Shown here in pieces: positions 1 through 7,084 of a stretch of 26,992 bases of DNA. Position 1 is the stretch's first letter; the number at the start of each line of letters is the position of its first letter. The stretch covers positions 1-26,992 of the forward strand of contig JAEZHY010000262.1 of the NCBI GenBank assembly GCA_023416335.1. The letters are read 5' to 3'. The translations under genes and the position numbers were made by a program. The DNA comes from Pseudomonadota bacterium (GTDB lineage: Bacteria; Desulfobacterota; Syntrophobacteria; Syntrophobacterales; Syntrophobacteraceae). Below the pieces are notes generated by a model. The model did no database searches. It saw only the letters and a program-made list of their open reading frames with translations, and was not told where the DNA came from.

Positions 1-177
1 CCCTACGACTGGGGACTGTACTGGCCGTCTCTGATTGAATGGGGCATCCTGGCCGGAACGTTCGGCCTGTTTTTCTTCCTCTTTCTTGTCTATTCGAAAC
101 TGGCCCCAACCATTTCAATCAGCGAAACGAAAGAAAACCTGCCGCCCCCCGGCGAGCTAGCGGAAGAATCGAAATGA
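1..177 (+). CDS. actC: ActC, NrfD-like quinol-interacting subunit of alternative complex III (C-terminal end only)
   Basis: Only the last 58 codons are present, and the gene begins upstream of the window. The translation contains one clear membrane helix (residues about 14-32 of the fragment), then a SKLAPTISISETKE stretch and a Pro-rich tail, ending in TGA at 175-177. The helix followed by a K/R-x-x-P-x-I-S-I-x-E signature is typical of NrfD/PsrC-family subunits of alternative complex III (ActC), which binds menaquinol in the membrane. The stop overlaps the ATG of the next gene (ATGA at 174-177), and the genes that follow are actD and actF, which supports the assignment. PsrC or another NrfD homologue is possible from the fragment alone; the context makes ActC the best reading. 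Confidence 0.75.
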   Translation, partial: PYDWGLYWPSLIEWGILAGTFGLFFFLFLVYSKLAPTISISETKENLPPPGELAEESK

Positions 178-689
178 GATCCTCAGAGATGAAAATATTG
201 GGCATTTTCGATCGGCTGGAGAGTCTTCTGAAAGGGATCGAGGCTATCAGGAAGACCTATATCCCGATCGACGCAGTCTACTCGCCCGCACCGGTCGAAG
301 AGATATGGAAGACATTGGGGATGCGGCGCTCCCGGATCCGCTGGTTTGTCCTTTTCGGCGGCTGCTTCGGGCTGGTTTTCGCCTACTTCGTCGCGATTTA
401 CTCTGCGTCCGCCTGGAAACTCGACGTCTGGGGAAAGCCCTTCATTTCCTGGCTCCCCTATAGTCTGATTGCTTACGTATGGACCATTTTGGCCGCGGTC
501 ATCGCATGCTTCTTTGGAGTGCTCATCCTGGGAAGAGGCAAAAGCTTTCGGGATCCGCCTTTGTACAACCCGGGCTTCACGGTGGATCGCTTCGGCATCG
601 TCGTGCGCTGTTACGCCAGAGAGCGCGAAACGGTAATCGGAATTCTCAGGGAGACGGGCGCGGAGAGAATCGATGAGTCCAGTTCCTGA
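174..689 (+). CDS. actD: ActD, DUF3341 membrane subunit of alternative complex III
   Basis: This 171-residue protein starts at the ATG overlapping the actC stop. A longer frame opens at 39, but its first 45 codons lie inside actC and look nothing like the family. The N-terminal soluble part (about 1-55) contains the L-x-x-F-D-x-L pattern and a D-A-V-Y-S-P-A-P-V segment, as in DUF3341 proteins. Two membrane helices follow (about 60-80 and 98-120), then a C-terminal domain with F-R-D-P-P-L-Y and a D-R-F-G-I-V-V strand. ActD is a structural subunit of the quinol:electron-acceptor oxidoreductase ACIII with no cofactor of its own. It overlaps the next gene by 17 bases, which suggests translational coupling. 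Family assignment is strong; its exact contacts here are unknown. Confidence 0.85.
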   Translation: MRSSEMKILGIFDRLESLLKGIEAIRKTYIPIDAVYSPAPVEEIWKTLGMRRSRIRWFVLFGGCFGLVFAYFVAIYSASAWKLDVWGKPFISWLPYSLIAYVWTILAAVIACFFGVLILGRGKSFRDPPLYNPGFTVDRFGIVVRCYARERETVIGILRETGAERIDESSS

Positions 690-1902
690 GGAGGCACGCG
701 GGATCTATATGGAAAGCGGTGGAGGAAAGAACACGGCATTGCTCATCCTTTCCGCCCTGTTAACGGCGGCAGGCGCGGCAGTCTTCCTCTATTGCGTCCT
801 GGGCGATCTGGGACACAGGGCCTGGCAGGTCTTCCTGTCAAACTATCTTTTCTGGACGGGCCTGGCCTTCGGTTCCGTTTTTCTGATGAGCCTCATGAAC
901 CTGACAAGCGCATTGTGGGTCAGACCATTTAAACGACTCGTCGAAGCTCCGGCTGCATTTCTCCCGGTCGCCTACTTTTTGTTCTGGCTGATCTTCTGGG
1001 GGAGAAAGACCCTCCTGCCATGGATCACATCGCCGATTCCGGAAAAAGCCCTCTATCTGAATGCGCCCTTTTTCTTTGCTCGTGAAGGAATAGGACTTCT
1101 TCTCCTTGTCCTTTCCGCCATTGCTCTGCTTTATTTCTCTCTGAAAGGCGATGTCGAGTTTCTGCATCGGGATGGTGAATTAAGCTCCGAGAGAATTCAA
1201 AAGCTCCGGCAGTTACAGGTCGGGGCCTCGATCGTGTTTTCCGGTCTATACGTGCTGATCATGACCTACGTCTCTTGGGACCTCGTGATGTCGCTTTCAC
1301 CCAAATGGGTCAGTACACTCTTCGGCGCCTATTTTTTTACGGGATGCCTCTACACGGCCATAGCTGCGCTTAGCGTCAGTGCGGGCCTGGCCTTCTATCG
1401 AACAGGGCTTCGCCATCATATCAAATCGAACAATTTCCATGCCCTGGGGAAGACGCTCCTGGCTTTCCTCATGGTTTTCGGGGATTTCCTTTTCTCGCAG
1501 TACTTCCTGAGCTGGTACGGAAACAAACCCGACGAGACGCGTTTTTTCCTTGAACGGTTCCGGTTCGAACCGTGGGCAGGCATTTCCATAGCCGCGGGGA
1601 TAATGATCCTGCCGTTCCCGTTCGTCGTTCTTCTCAATCGAAAAATCAAGATGCTACCCCTCCCGATGATGGTCCTCGCGATCGTCATCCTGACCGGAAT
1701 GTGGTTTGAGAGATTCCTCCTGGTCGTTCCATCCCTGTGGACTCATGAGACCCTTCCGCTGGGGTGGATCGAGTTGATCATTTCACTGGGTTTCCTGGGA
1801 CTTATGGCCTTTTGCATGCTGGTTTTCCTCCGGCTCTTTCCATTATTGCCGCTGTCCGATCCCTTGCTGCGCAAGGATCTCGAACCGGCAATACAAAAAT
1901 GA
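673..1902 (+). CDS. actF: ActF-like polytopic membrane subunit of alternative complex III
   Basis: This 409-residue protein has about ten hydrophobic helices spread over residues 20-395, as in ActF, the second NrfD-like (quinone-binding-like) subunit of ACIII. The segments W-V-R-P-F-K-R and A-P-A-A-F-L-P-V near residues 82-100 and the R-x-x-L-R-H-H-I-K loop near 235-245 suit the family. The ATG at 673 has a GGAGAG Shine-Dalgarno-like stretch just upstream and lies inside the end of actD. A second Met at 709 is a possible alternative start. In many ACIII operons a monohaem actE gene sits between actD and actF. Here it is missing from that place, and an actE-like gene is found at 5795 instead. 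Paralogy with ActC is known for the family; membrane topology is my estimate. Confidence 0.75.
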   Translation: MSPVPEEARGIYMESGGGKNTALLILSALLTAAGAAVFLYCVLGDLGHRAWQVFLSNYLFWTGLAFGSVFLMSLMNLTSALWVRPFKRLVEAPAAFLPVAYFLFWLIFWGRKTLLPWITSPIPEKALYLNAPFFFAREGIGLLLLVLSAIALLYFSLKGDVEFLHRDGELSSERIQKLRQLQVGASIVFSGLYVLIMTYVSWDLVMSLSPKWVSTLFGAYFFTGCLYTAIAALSVSAGLAFYRTGLRHHIKSNNFHALGKTLLAFLMVFGDFLFSQYFLSWYGNKPDETRFFLERFRFEPWAGISIAAGIMILPFPFVVLLNRKIKMLPLPMMVLAIVILTGMWFERFLLVVPSLWTHETLPLGWIELIISLGFLGLMAFCMLVFLRLFPLLPLSDPLLRKDLEPAIQK

Positions 1903-1927
1903 CAGACGTACTCCGGCGGCCGAACAC

Positions 1928-2503
1928 ATGTCCGACAACGGCGAGAAAATAAGGGAATCCGAAAAAAACGGCGACCGAGAGGCAGCCGGGAGGAAGATCG
2001 TATCCGGGCTGGCCCTGGTGGTGCTGGTGCTCGTGCTGCTAGGGGGTATGCTCTACCTGTACTGGAACTTTCCCAATAGCATCATCGGTCCCCGGCAGCC
2101 AGTTCCATTCAGCCACCGGATACACGCAGGCGTGAAAGCAATCGACTGCCGGTTCTGCCACCCCCATGCTGAACGCGGCACAAGGGCCGGCATTCCATCA
2201 TTGGAAAAATGCATGTTCTGTCACGAACAGGTGATTCCCATGAACCCCTGGCTCGTCGCAGAGCGGGAACATTATGCCAATAAGATCCCGATAGTCTGGG
2301 ACCGTGTTTTCTATGTTCCCGATTATGTCAAGTTTCGTCACCAGCCCCATGTCAAATGGGCCGCGATCAATTGCGACCATTGTCATGGACCGGTGCAGAC
2401 CCTGGACCGCCTGAAAACAAGGCACTTCAAAATGGGTTTCTGCCTGTCGTGCCACAGGTCTCACCATGCGATTACAGACTGCTATTTGACCTGTCATCAT
2501 TAG
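1928..2503 (+). CDS. actA: Membrane-anchored pentahaem cytochrome c, ActA-like subunit of alternative complex III
   Basis: This 191-residue protein has one N-terminal membrane helix (about 24-46) that acts as an uncleaved anchor, followed by a periplasmic multihaem domain. Haem-attachment motifs are CRFCH (74-78), CMFCH (95-99), CDHCH (149-153), CLSCH (172-176) and a last CYLTCH (185-190), which is CX3CH rather than CXXCH. Extra histidines able to serve as distal ligands are at F-S-H-R-I-H (62-66) and F-R-H-Q-P-H (137-141). This matches the pentahaem ActA/cytochrome c7-like subunit that passes electrons out of ACIII. It lies between actF and ccoN, so it may connect the complex with the oxidase. 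In many ACIII operons actA comes first, so its position here is unusual. A generic cytochrome c3-family protein is the alternative. Confidence 0.8.
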   Translation: MSDNGEKIRESEKNGDREAAGRKIVSGLALVVLVLVLLGGMLYLYWNFPNSIIGPRQPVPFSHRIHAGVKAIDCRFCHPHAERGTRAGIPSLEKCMFCHEQVIPMNPWLVAEREHYANKIPIVWDRVFYVPDYVKFRHQPHVKWAAINCDHCHGPVQTLDRLKTRHFKMGFCLSCHRSHHAITDCYLTCHH

Positions 2504-2540
2504 AAGCAGCAAGGCTTGCCGGCCCTCAAAAGGTACCACT

Positions 2541-3917
2541 GTGAAGATAAAAGAATTCACGACAGTCAAGTTATTCTACCTCAGTGCAGCGATATGGTTC
2601 GTTCTGGGAACCACGGCCGGGTTCATCGACGCAACGCACCTGATGTCGCCCGATCTCCTCGACAATATCCCCTTCCTGGTTTTCGGTAGGCTTCGCCCCA
2701 TGCACACCAACCTTGTCATTTTCGGCTTTGCCGGTACGATACTCCTTGCGGCTGCCCACTACATAATCCCCACGCTCTTGCGGTCGCCGATTTCCGAAGG
2801 GCTCGGATTGTTGTCACTGGCCGTTTGGAACGTTGCAATCCTGGCCGGCACGATTCTTCTCGGATTCGGATACTCACAGGGAAGGGAGTACGCTGAATGG
2901 ATCTGGCCGGTCGATATCGCCATCCTCGCCTCGCTCCTTCTCATGTTCATAAACCTGGCCGGAGCGGCTGCAAGGAGACAGGAACGGGATGTCTTCTACG
3001 TTTCCAACTGGTATTGCCTTGCGACTCTCGTTTTCATATTTTGGACATATTTTTTCGGCAATGCCGTCTGGAACCCTTCAACCGGCTCCATCACAGGTCT
3101 TCCGGATGCTCAGCTTGCCTGGTTTTACGGCCACAGCCTGGTCGGACTATTCCTCACGCCGCTCGCTGTGGCCGTCTCATACTATGTAATCCCGATCGTC
3201 GTGCGAGCACCTCTATATAGCCACACCCTTTCGCTTCTCGGATTCTGGAGCATTCTTGTCATATACAATCACCTGGGAGCCCACCATATTCTCCAGACAC
3301 CGATCCCTGACTGGCTAAAGGCGATGGCCGTAATGGGCGGCATCGCCATGTTCGTGCCGGTCTATATCGTTTTGCTCAACGTCTGGCTGACAGCACGCGG
3401 CCGCCTGGGATACATCCACGCCGATACCGGAGGCAAGTTCATTATGGCCGGCCTCATCTGGTACCTACTGGTCTGCACGCAGGGACCTCTGCAGGCGCTT
3501 CCGATCGTTCAAAGAGTCACGCATCTCAACAACTGGAACATCGGACACGCTCATCTGGGAGTGCTCGGATTCGCCGGAACAATCGGACTTGGCGGTATGT
3601 GGTTCATCATTCCCAGAATCACGTCGAAACCCATCTACAGCACCGTTTTGGCGGATGTCCAGTACTGGCTCGTTCTAATAGGAATGGCCGGTTTCATGGC
3701 CGTGCTAACGATCGTGGGACTGATCCAGGGGAGTTCATGGCGAAACGGCGAAGTGGTATTGAAAGTCCTGCCCCAGATCTACATATATATGGTACTGCGG
3801 GCCGCCATCGGACTGCTCATTGTCGCAGGGTCGTACATCGGCCTCTACAACCTCATCAGGAGCATCTGGGGTAAAAAGCACGCGAGACAGGCTACGGAAA
3901 GCAGACCGCCGATATGA
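2541..3917 (+). CDS. ccoN: CcoN, catalytic subunit I of a cbb3-type cytochrome c oxidase
   Basis: This 458-residue, about 12-helix haem-copper oxidase subunit starts at GTG 2541, with AAAAGG upstream. Expected metal ligands are visible: His55 in R-P-M-H-T-N (low-spin haem b), His198 in W-F-Y-G-H-S (CuB, next to a tyrosine), His248/His249 in G-A-H-H (CuB), and His336/His338 in W-N-I-G-H-A-H (haem b3 and haem b). The G-R-L-R-P-x-H-T-N and I-G-H-x-H-x-G patterns are CcoN-specific, not those of aa3 oxidases. The protein reduces O2 to water at the cytoplasmic membrane and pumps protons. Its stop overlaps the ccoO ATG (ATGA at 3914). The copper and haem sites look intact, so the enzyme should be active. 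Confidence 0.93.
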   Translation: MKIKEFTTVKLFYLSAAIWFVLGTTAGFIDATHLMSPDLLDNIPFLVFGRLRPMHTNLVIFGFAGTILLAAAHYIIPTLLRSPISEGLGLLSLAVWNVAILAGTILLGFGYSQGREYAEWIWPVDIAILASLLLMFINLAGAAARRQERDVFYVSNWYCLATLVFIFWTYFFGNAVWNPSTGSITGLPDAQLAWFYGHSLVGLFLTPLAVAVSYYVIPIVVRAPLYSHTLSLLGFWSILVIYNHLGAHHILQTPIPDWLKAMAVMGGIAMFVPVYIVLLNVWLTARGRLGYIHADTGGKFIMAGLIWYLLVCTQGPLQALPIVQRVTHLNNWNIGHAHLGVLGFAGTIGLGGMWFIIPRITSKPIYSTVLADVQYWLVLIGMAGFMAVLTIVGLIQGSSWRNGEVVLKVLPQIYIYMVLRAAIGLLIVAGSYIGLYNLIRSIWGKKHARQATESRPPI

Positions 3918-4918
3918 AGATGAATCCCTGGATCGTTATTTTCGGCAGCATCGTTATATTTGCCGCCACTTTCGGCGTGTCGAGCATCATGCCGTGGATC
4001 CTGATGGACAATACGCCTTCAAGCATATGGCGCCCGCGGACAGAACTCGAGGATTACGGCCGCCTCATATACGTGCGGAACGGCTGCACTTATTGCCACA
4101 CGCAGTATGTGAGAAACATCGACTACGAATCCCTGGAAGAAAGAATTGCCGAAGCCGGTGATTTCGTTGCGGACAAGCCGCACCTGGTCGGCACCGAGCG
4201 CACCGGCCCCGATCTTTCGCAGGCAGGCGGGCATCACCCCGACGACTGGCACGTCGCCCATTTCGTTAATCCACGCTTCACCAGTCCCGCGTCCCTGATG
4301 CCTGCATGGTTGTTCCTCGGTCCGGAAAAAATCGATGCGCTGATTGCTTACATGCAGAGCCTCGGATTCAAGATGGCGGACTTTCGCGTCGAACGGCAGA
4401 AATACTGGAAGGAAAAGGCGATCGAAGCCTTCGAATCCGGACCGGACAAGAACGTCGCTTGGTTACACTCGATGGTTCCGGAAGGGTGGAGATTGATCCC
4501 CAATCCCTATCCGACAACCGACGCCAGCCTTGCACGCGGGAAAAGGATTTTTCAATACTTCTGCATAGGATGCCACGGTCCCCTGGGAGACGGAATGGGA
4601 CCGGCCGAACCCTATCTTTATCCGCCTCCGCTCAATTTCACTATTCTTAAAGGCAGAGGCATTTCGGGAGGCATTCTCTATTACCAGATCATGAACGGCA
4701 TTACAGGCACTGCGATGCCCTACTTCAAAGACTACCTGGAGTCCCACTACATCTGGGATGTTGGAAACTATGTCGCCGTCAATTTCATCGGCCAGACCGA
4801 TTCCGATCAGGAACCGAAAGGCATCGACGCCTCATATGAACCGCCCGGCAATGAGGCCGTTCCGAAGCTGCCGCCGATCCGGTTCCCACAGGAACAGAAC
4901 CAGGGAGAAAAACGATGA
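3914..4918 (+). CDS. ccoO: CcoO-type subunit fused to a second cytochrome c domain (dihaem)
   Basis: This 334-residue protein has an N-terminal anchor helix (about 6-28), then a CcoO/FixO domain with haem motif CTYCH at 58-62. Y-V-R-N follows, then the family's T-E-R-T-G-P-D-L (94-101) and an S-L-M-P-A-W methionine-ligand segment (127-132). Unlike ordinary CcoO (one haem, about 200-240 residues), it continues into a class I cytochrome c domain with CIGCHGPLGDGMGP (217-230) and G-T-A-M-P-Y. The second domain resembles those of CcoP, and no separate ccoP is seen in the window, so the fusion may replace it. It would relay electrons from ActA/ActE to CcoN. It overlaps both neighbours by 4 bases (ATGA). 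The CcoO part is firm; the CcoP-replacement idea is inference. Confidence 0.88.
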   Translation: MKMNPWIVIFGSIVIFAATFGVSSIMPWILMDNTPSSIWRPRTELEDYGRLIYVRNGCTYCHTQYVRNIDYESLEERIAEAGDFVADKPHLVGTERTGPDLSQAGGHHPDDWHVAHFVNPRFTSPASLMPAWLFLGPEKIDALIAYMQSLGFKMADFRVERQKYWKEKAIEAFESGPDKNVAWLHSMVPEGWRLIPNPYPTTDASLARGKRIFQYFCIGCHGPLGDGMGPAEPYLYPPPLNFTILKGRGISGGILYYQIMNGITGTAMPYFKDYLESHYIWDVGNYVAVNFIGQTDSDQEPKGIDASYEPPGNEAVPKLPPIRFPQEQNQGEKR

Positions 4919-5169
4919 TCTACTATCTATTCTGGGTCGATCTGCTTTGCATCTCCGTTTTGATCAGCATTGCGGTTTTTTTCTGGATGCTCAAAACAGG
5001 GCAGTTTTCGGAGCAGAACAGGGCAAGGTTCCTGCCCCTCATCGGAGAGCGGTTTATGCCGATGGCTTCGCCTCCTGCCAAGTCAAAGGCACAGTACTAC
5101 GCGATGCTCGCCATTCTCTTAACAGGATTTCTGGTTTTGCTCGGCCCATTTTTTGTTTTGCTAAGGTGA
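4915..5169 (+). CDS. Small membrane protein with a CcoS-like N-terminus
   Basis: This 84-residue protein has two membrane helices, about 3-25 and 62-83. The first helix ends in F-F-W-M-L-K-T-G-Q-F, close to the F-x-W-A-V-x-S-G-Q-F-D pattern of CcoS, the small protein needed for cofactor insertion into cbb3 oxidases. CcoS is usually about 50-70 residues with one helix, so the second helix and the R-F-M-P-M-A-S-P-P linker are extra. The start overlaps the ccoO stop (ATGA at 4915-4918), so it is surely co-translated with the oxidase. It could be an assembly factor or a small structural subunit; the sequence does not decide this. Confidence 0.6.
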   Translation: MIYYLFWVDLLCISVLISIAVFFWMLKTGQFSEQNRARFLPLIGERFMPMASPPAKSKAQYYAMLAILLTGFLVLLGPFFVLLR

Positions 5170-5183
5170 AAAGCGAGGCAGCC

Positions 5184-5474
5184 ATGGCTTCCGTCTATTT
5201 CGGCCTGCAATACCTCCTTTTCTGGATTGTTGCTTTCTCCCTCGGGATTGTCCTTGCAATCCTGGTTTACCTGACGTGGGGACTGTATCCGCGATCTCGG
5301 AAAGGAGAAGCGCTCAAGGGAGAACCCGTACCGAGAGGTTATGAAGTTCAAACCTTTCAGGAACTCCTGGCGAGCCCGGTCTTCCCCTGGGTTGTGGCCC
5401 TGATCGCAATAGTTCTTTTGAGCATACTGGTGTACTACGTGGTCATTGGCCTTCTTGGAGGGCCCATAGGCTAG
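5184..5474 (+). CDS. Small two-helix membrane protein in the oxidase operon, unknown function
   Basis: This 96-residue protein has helices at about 5-28 (ending T-W-G-L-Y-P-R-S-R-K) and about 65-90, joined by a charged linker with E-P-V-P-R-G-Y-E-V. I do not recognise the family. I chose ATG 5184, which has GAGG about five bases upstream. The in-frame GTG at 5166 overlaps the previous stop and is an alternative that would add six residues. The frame is open much further upstream, but that part overlaps ccoO and the CcoS-like gene. Position between CcoS-like and actE genes suggests a subunit or assembly factor of the ACIII-cbb3 system; that is inference from context only. Confidence 0.7.
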   Translation: MASVYFGLQYLLFWIVAFSLGIVLAILVYLTWGLYPRSRKGEALKGEPVPRGYEVQTFQELLASPVFPWVVALIAIVLLSILVYYVVIGLLGGPIG

Positions 5475-5498
5475 ACGGTCCATGTTCGAGGTGGAGCC

Positions 5499-5798
5499 AT
5501 GAGCATATTCAAAAACTTCGACAAACAGCTGTTCATGTCGTATTTCGTCATCTTCGGGTCGAGCATCGGCCTTTTCTTATGGTTTCTTCTACTCTACTGG
5601 ACTATCGGGACCAAATGGCCGCCTGAATGGAGATTCGGCACGGTGGAAAGCATTCCGGGCGAAACCCGCTATTCCACTTCCGGAGGGGCGGAATTCCCGG
5701 GCATAGGGTCCCATCCTTTCCTTCAAAAAGGCCTGATCCCGAAGCAGCATGTAAAAGGTCCGACACCGGAACCCGTCATCCCGGAGGAAGGTAAATGA
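5499..5798 (+). CDS. Small single-helix membrane protein in the oxidase operon, unknown function
   Basis: This 99-residue protein follows a strong ribosome binding site (GAGGTGGAG, 5489-5497) and has one membrane helix at about 13-36. A soluble, Gly/Pro-rich tail follows, with the short patterns W-P-P-E-W-R-F-G, F-P-G-I-G-S-H-P-F and K-G-P-T-P-E-P. There is no haem motif, no cysteine and no histidine cluster. The helix followed by an extracytoplasmic tail is compatible with a small accessory subunit that packs against the oxidase or ACIII. Its TGA overlaps the ATG of the actE-like gene, so it is part of the operon. I cannot name the family. Confidence 0.7.
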   Translation: MSIFKNFDKQLFMSYFVIFGSSIGLFLWFLLLYWTIGTKWPPEWRFGTVESIPGETRYSTSGGAEFPGIGSHPFLQKGLIPKQHVKGPTPEPVIPEEGK

Positions 5799-6373
5799 GA
5801 ATTCCGGACGTTACACAGCTGTGCCGGAAAGTTCTTGCATGCGCTGCCGCCTTGCTGGGCCTCTCGATTTTGTTTGCATGCGATTACGCGAGCATGCGCA
5901 ATGATGCTGCGATCAACACCTACGAAATCACCGAACCGGCCATGCCGAACGGCACCGTTCCGACTGTCGACGGGTACATGTTCATTAAAGAGGCCAACCC
6001 GGAAGACCTTGTAAATCCTTTTCCTTACAGTCTGAAAACTGCCAGGGAAGGCCAGGTCAAATACAACTGGTACTGTATCCAGTGCCACGGTCCGGCAGGG
6101 GAGGGAGACGGCACGGTGGGGCAGAGTTTCGTTCCGCTGCCCAGGAACCTGAAAGGCTCGGGGGTACAATCAAAGACCGACGGCGAGATTTTCAAAATAA
6201 TTATGCTGGGGATGAAGAAGATGCCGCCTCTCCTGAGCACCGTGACGAGGGAAGAGGGTTGGAGCATCATCAATTACATCAGGTGGCTCGGGACTCAGTC
6301 CGGCGGACGGGCATTTCCGGAAGCCACGGCAAAAAAGAGTGCTACGGGACCCATCTTACCAACTTTTCAATGA
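5795..6373 (+). CDS. actE: ActE-like monohaem cytochrome c lipoprotein
   Basis: This 192-residue protein has an N-terminal hydrophobic segment ending in L-F-A-C (Cys29), a likely lipobox, so it is probably anchored through a lipidated cysteine. A linker with M-P-N-G-T-V-P-T precedes one haem motif, CIQCHGPAGEGDG (94-106), and a distal M-P-P (Met143) in G-M-K-K-M-P-P-L. This is the plan of ActE, the lipoprotein monohaem cytochrome of alternative complex III, which has the same M-P-x-G-x-V linker and C-x-x-C-H-G-x-x-G-x-G-D-G. It is the last gene of the operon and starts in the previous stop. Its 3' end overlaps a convergent gene by 32 bases. A free class I cytochrome c is the alternative reading. 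Confidence 0.8.
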   Translation: MRIPDVTQLCRKVLACAAALLGLSILFACDYASMRNDAAINTYEITEPAMPNGTVPTVDGYMFIKEANPEDLVNPFPYSLKTAREGQVKYNWYCIQCHGPAGEGDGTVGQSFVPLPRNLKGSGVQSKTDGEIFKIIMLGMKKMPPLLSTVTREEGWSIINYIRWLGTQSGGRAFPEATAKKSATGPILPTFQ

Positions 6374-6767
6374 TGAACTCATCTTTCCCGGGCTCGTAGT
6401 ACCCCGATAAAATCACCCGGTTACCTTTGCGTATGCGTCCCAGTGCGTCCTCTGCGCGCACCTGCTTATGATCCCGGTCCAGGCACTCTCCCGCGGATTT
6501 TTCCAGGCTGCACTCGGAGCTCTTCAGGCTTTCCGAAAGGTGGAAGGTCACATGGGCACCGGAAACCTGCTGGATCGCCGTCAGCGCCCTGGCAACTTCC
6601 AGGTCCAATTTCAGACCGCCTGCCTCCACATTATCCACTATGCCGAAAACGGTAAAATTGCCGTTTGCTTTTGCCGCTTGAACGAAAGATGCATTCCATG
6701 CAAATGCCGATCGGACCGTGAGCAGGGACAAAAGAATTGCGCTGAGGATAGTAACCGTTCTGGACAT
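6342..6767 (-). CDS. Small secreted protein with two conserved cysteines (paralogue of 24979-25434)
   Basis: This 141-residue protein has a signal peptide (about 1-23, ending S-A-F-A). I chose ATG 6767 because GGAGG lies just upstream and the signal peptide starts there; an upstream start at 6821 is less likely. The mature part is about 118 residues, mainly predicted strands: V-F-G-I-V-D-N-V-E, H-V-T-F-H, G-N-R-V-I-L-S-G-Y-Y. One cysteine pair (S-E-C...G-E-C, eight residues apart) may form a disulfide. The same layout recurs in the protein at 24979-25434. I do not recognise a named family; a small beta-barrel (OB-like) fold is a guess. It converges on the respiratory operon, overlapping actE by 32 bases. 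Confidence 0.8.
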   Translation of the reverse strand: MSRTVTILSAILLSLLTVRSAFAWNASFVQAAKANGNFTVFGIVDNVEAGGLKLDLEVARALTAIQQVSGAHVTFHLSESLKSSECSLEKSAGECLDRDHKQVRAEDALGRIRKGNRVILSGYYEPGKDEFIIEKLVRWVP

Positions 6768-7084
6768 CAAAACCTCCGATGACTGCCGACTTCGAGTTCC
6801 TCTGCCAAAAAACATAAGCATCCACGGGCAGTTCTCCGCCCGATCGGGTAATCGCGAAACCCAGGTCCATTCAGCCCTTGTCTATTTGGAAGCGCTGGTT
6901 ACATTAAAGTCTGAAGTGCTGGTGATCAAGTTTTGCCCCGGTTTCGCTCACTCAGGAAGCCGGGGTTTTTTGTCGTTGCAGGCATCATGAGAAGATGCGG
7001 TTTGAGCTTTGCTGCCTTCGACGCCCCAACTCCCGGACGCATCACCCCAGGTTGGGATCCTGGTTTCTTAACGGGTGGAGTAGA
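6768..7084. other. Gap without a gene, between the secreted protein and the AI-2E permease
   Basis: These 317 bases separate two divergently transcribed genes. They contain the ribosome binding site of the minus-strand gene (AACCTCC on the plus strand at 6771-6777), a plus-strand terminator hairpin at 6936-6971, and a GGGTGGAG ribosome binding site just before 7085. Promoters for both genes must lie here. I see a weak minus-strand TTGATC/TAATGT pair (about 6905-6930) but do not trust it enough to list separately. Confidence 0.5.
6936..6971 (+). terminator. Rho-independent terminator
   Basis: CCCCGGTTTC (6936-6945) pairs with GAAGCCGGGG (6956-6965), with one G-U pair and a ten-base loop, and is followed by six T residues (6966-6971). 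The T-run shows it works on plus-strand transcripts. The nearest upstream plus-strand gene is the actE-like one, ending 560 bases earlier, so the respiratory operon transcript may run antisense through the small secreted-protein gene and stop here. Confidence 0.75.

Noticed and set aside
4758..5183. Upstream extension of the 5184 gene to 4758
   Set aside because: It would run across the end of ccoO and the whole CcoS-like gene, and its sequence is Arg/Ser-rich, as expected from a wrong frame.
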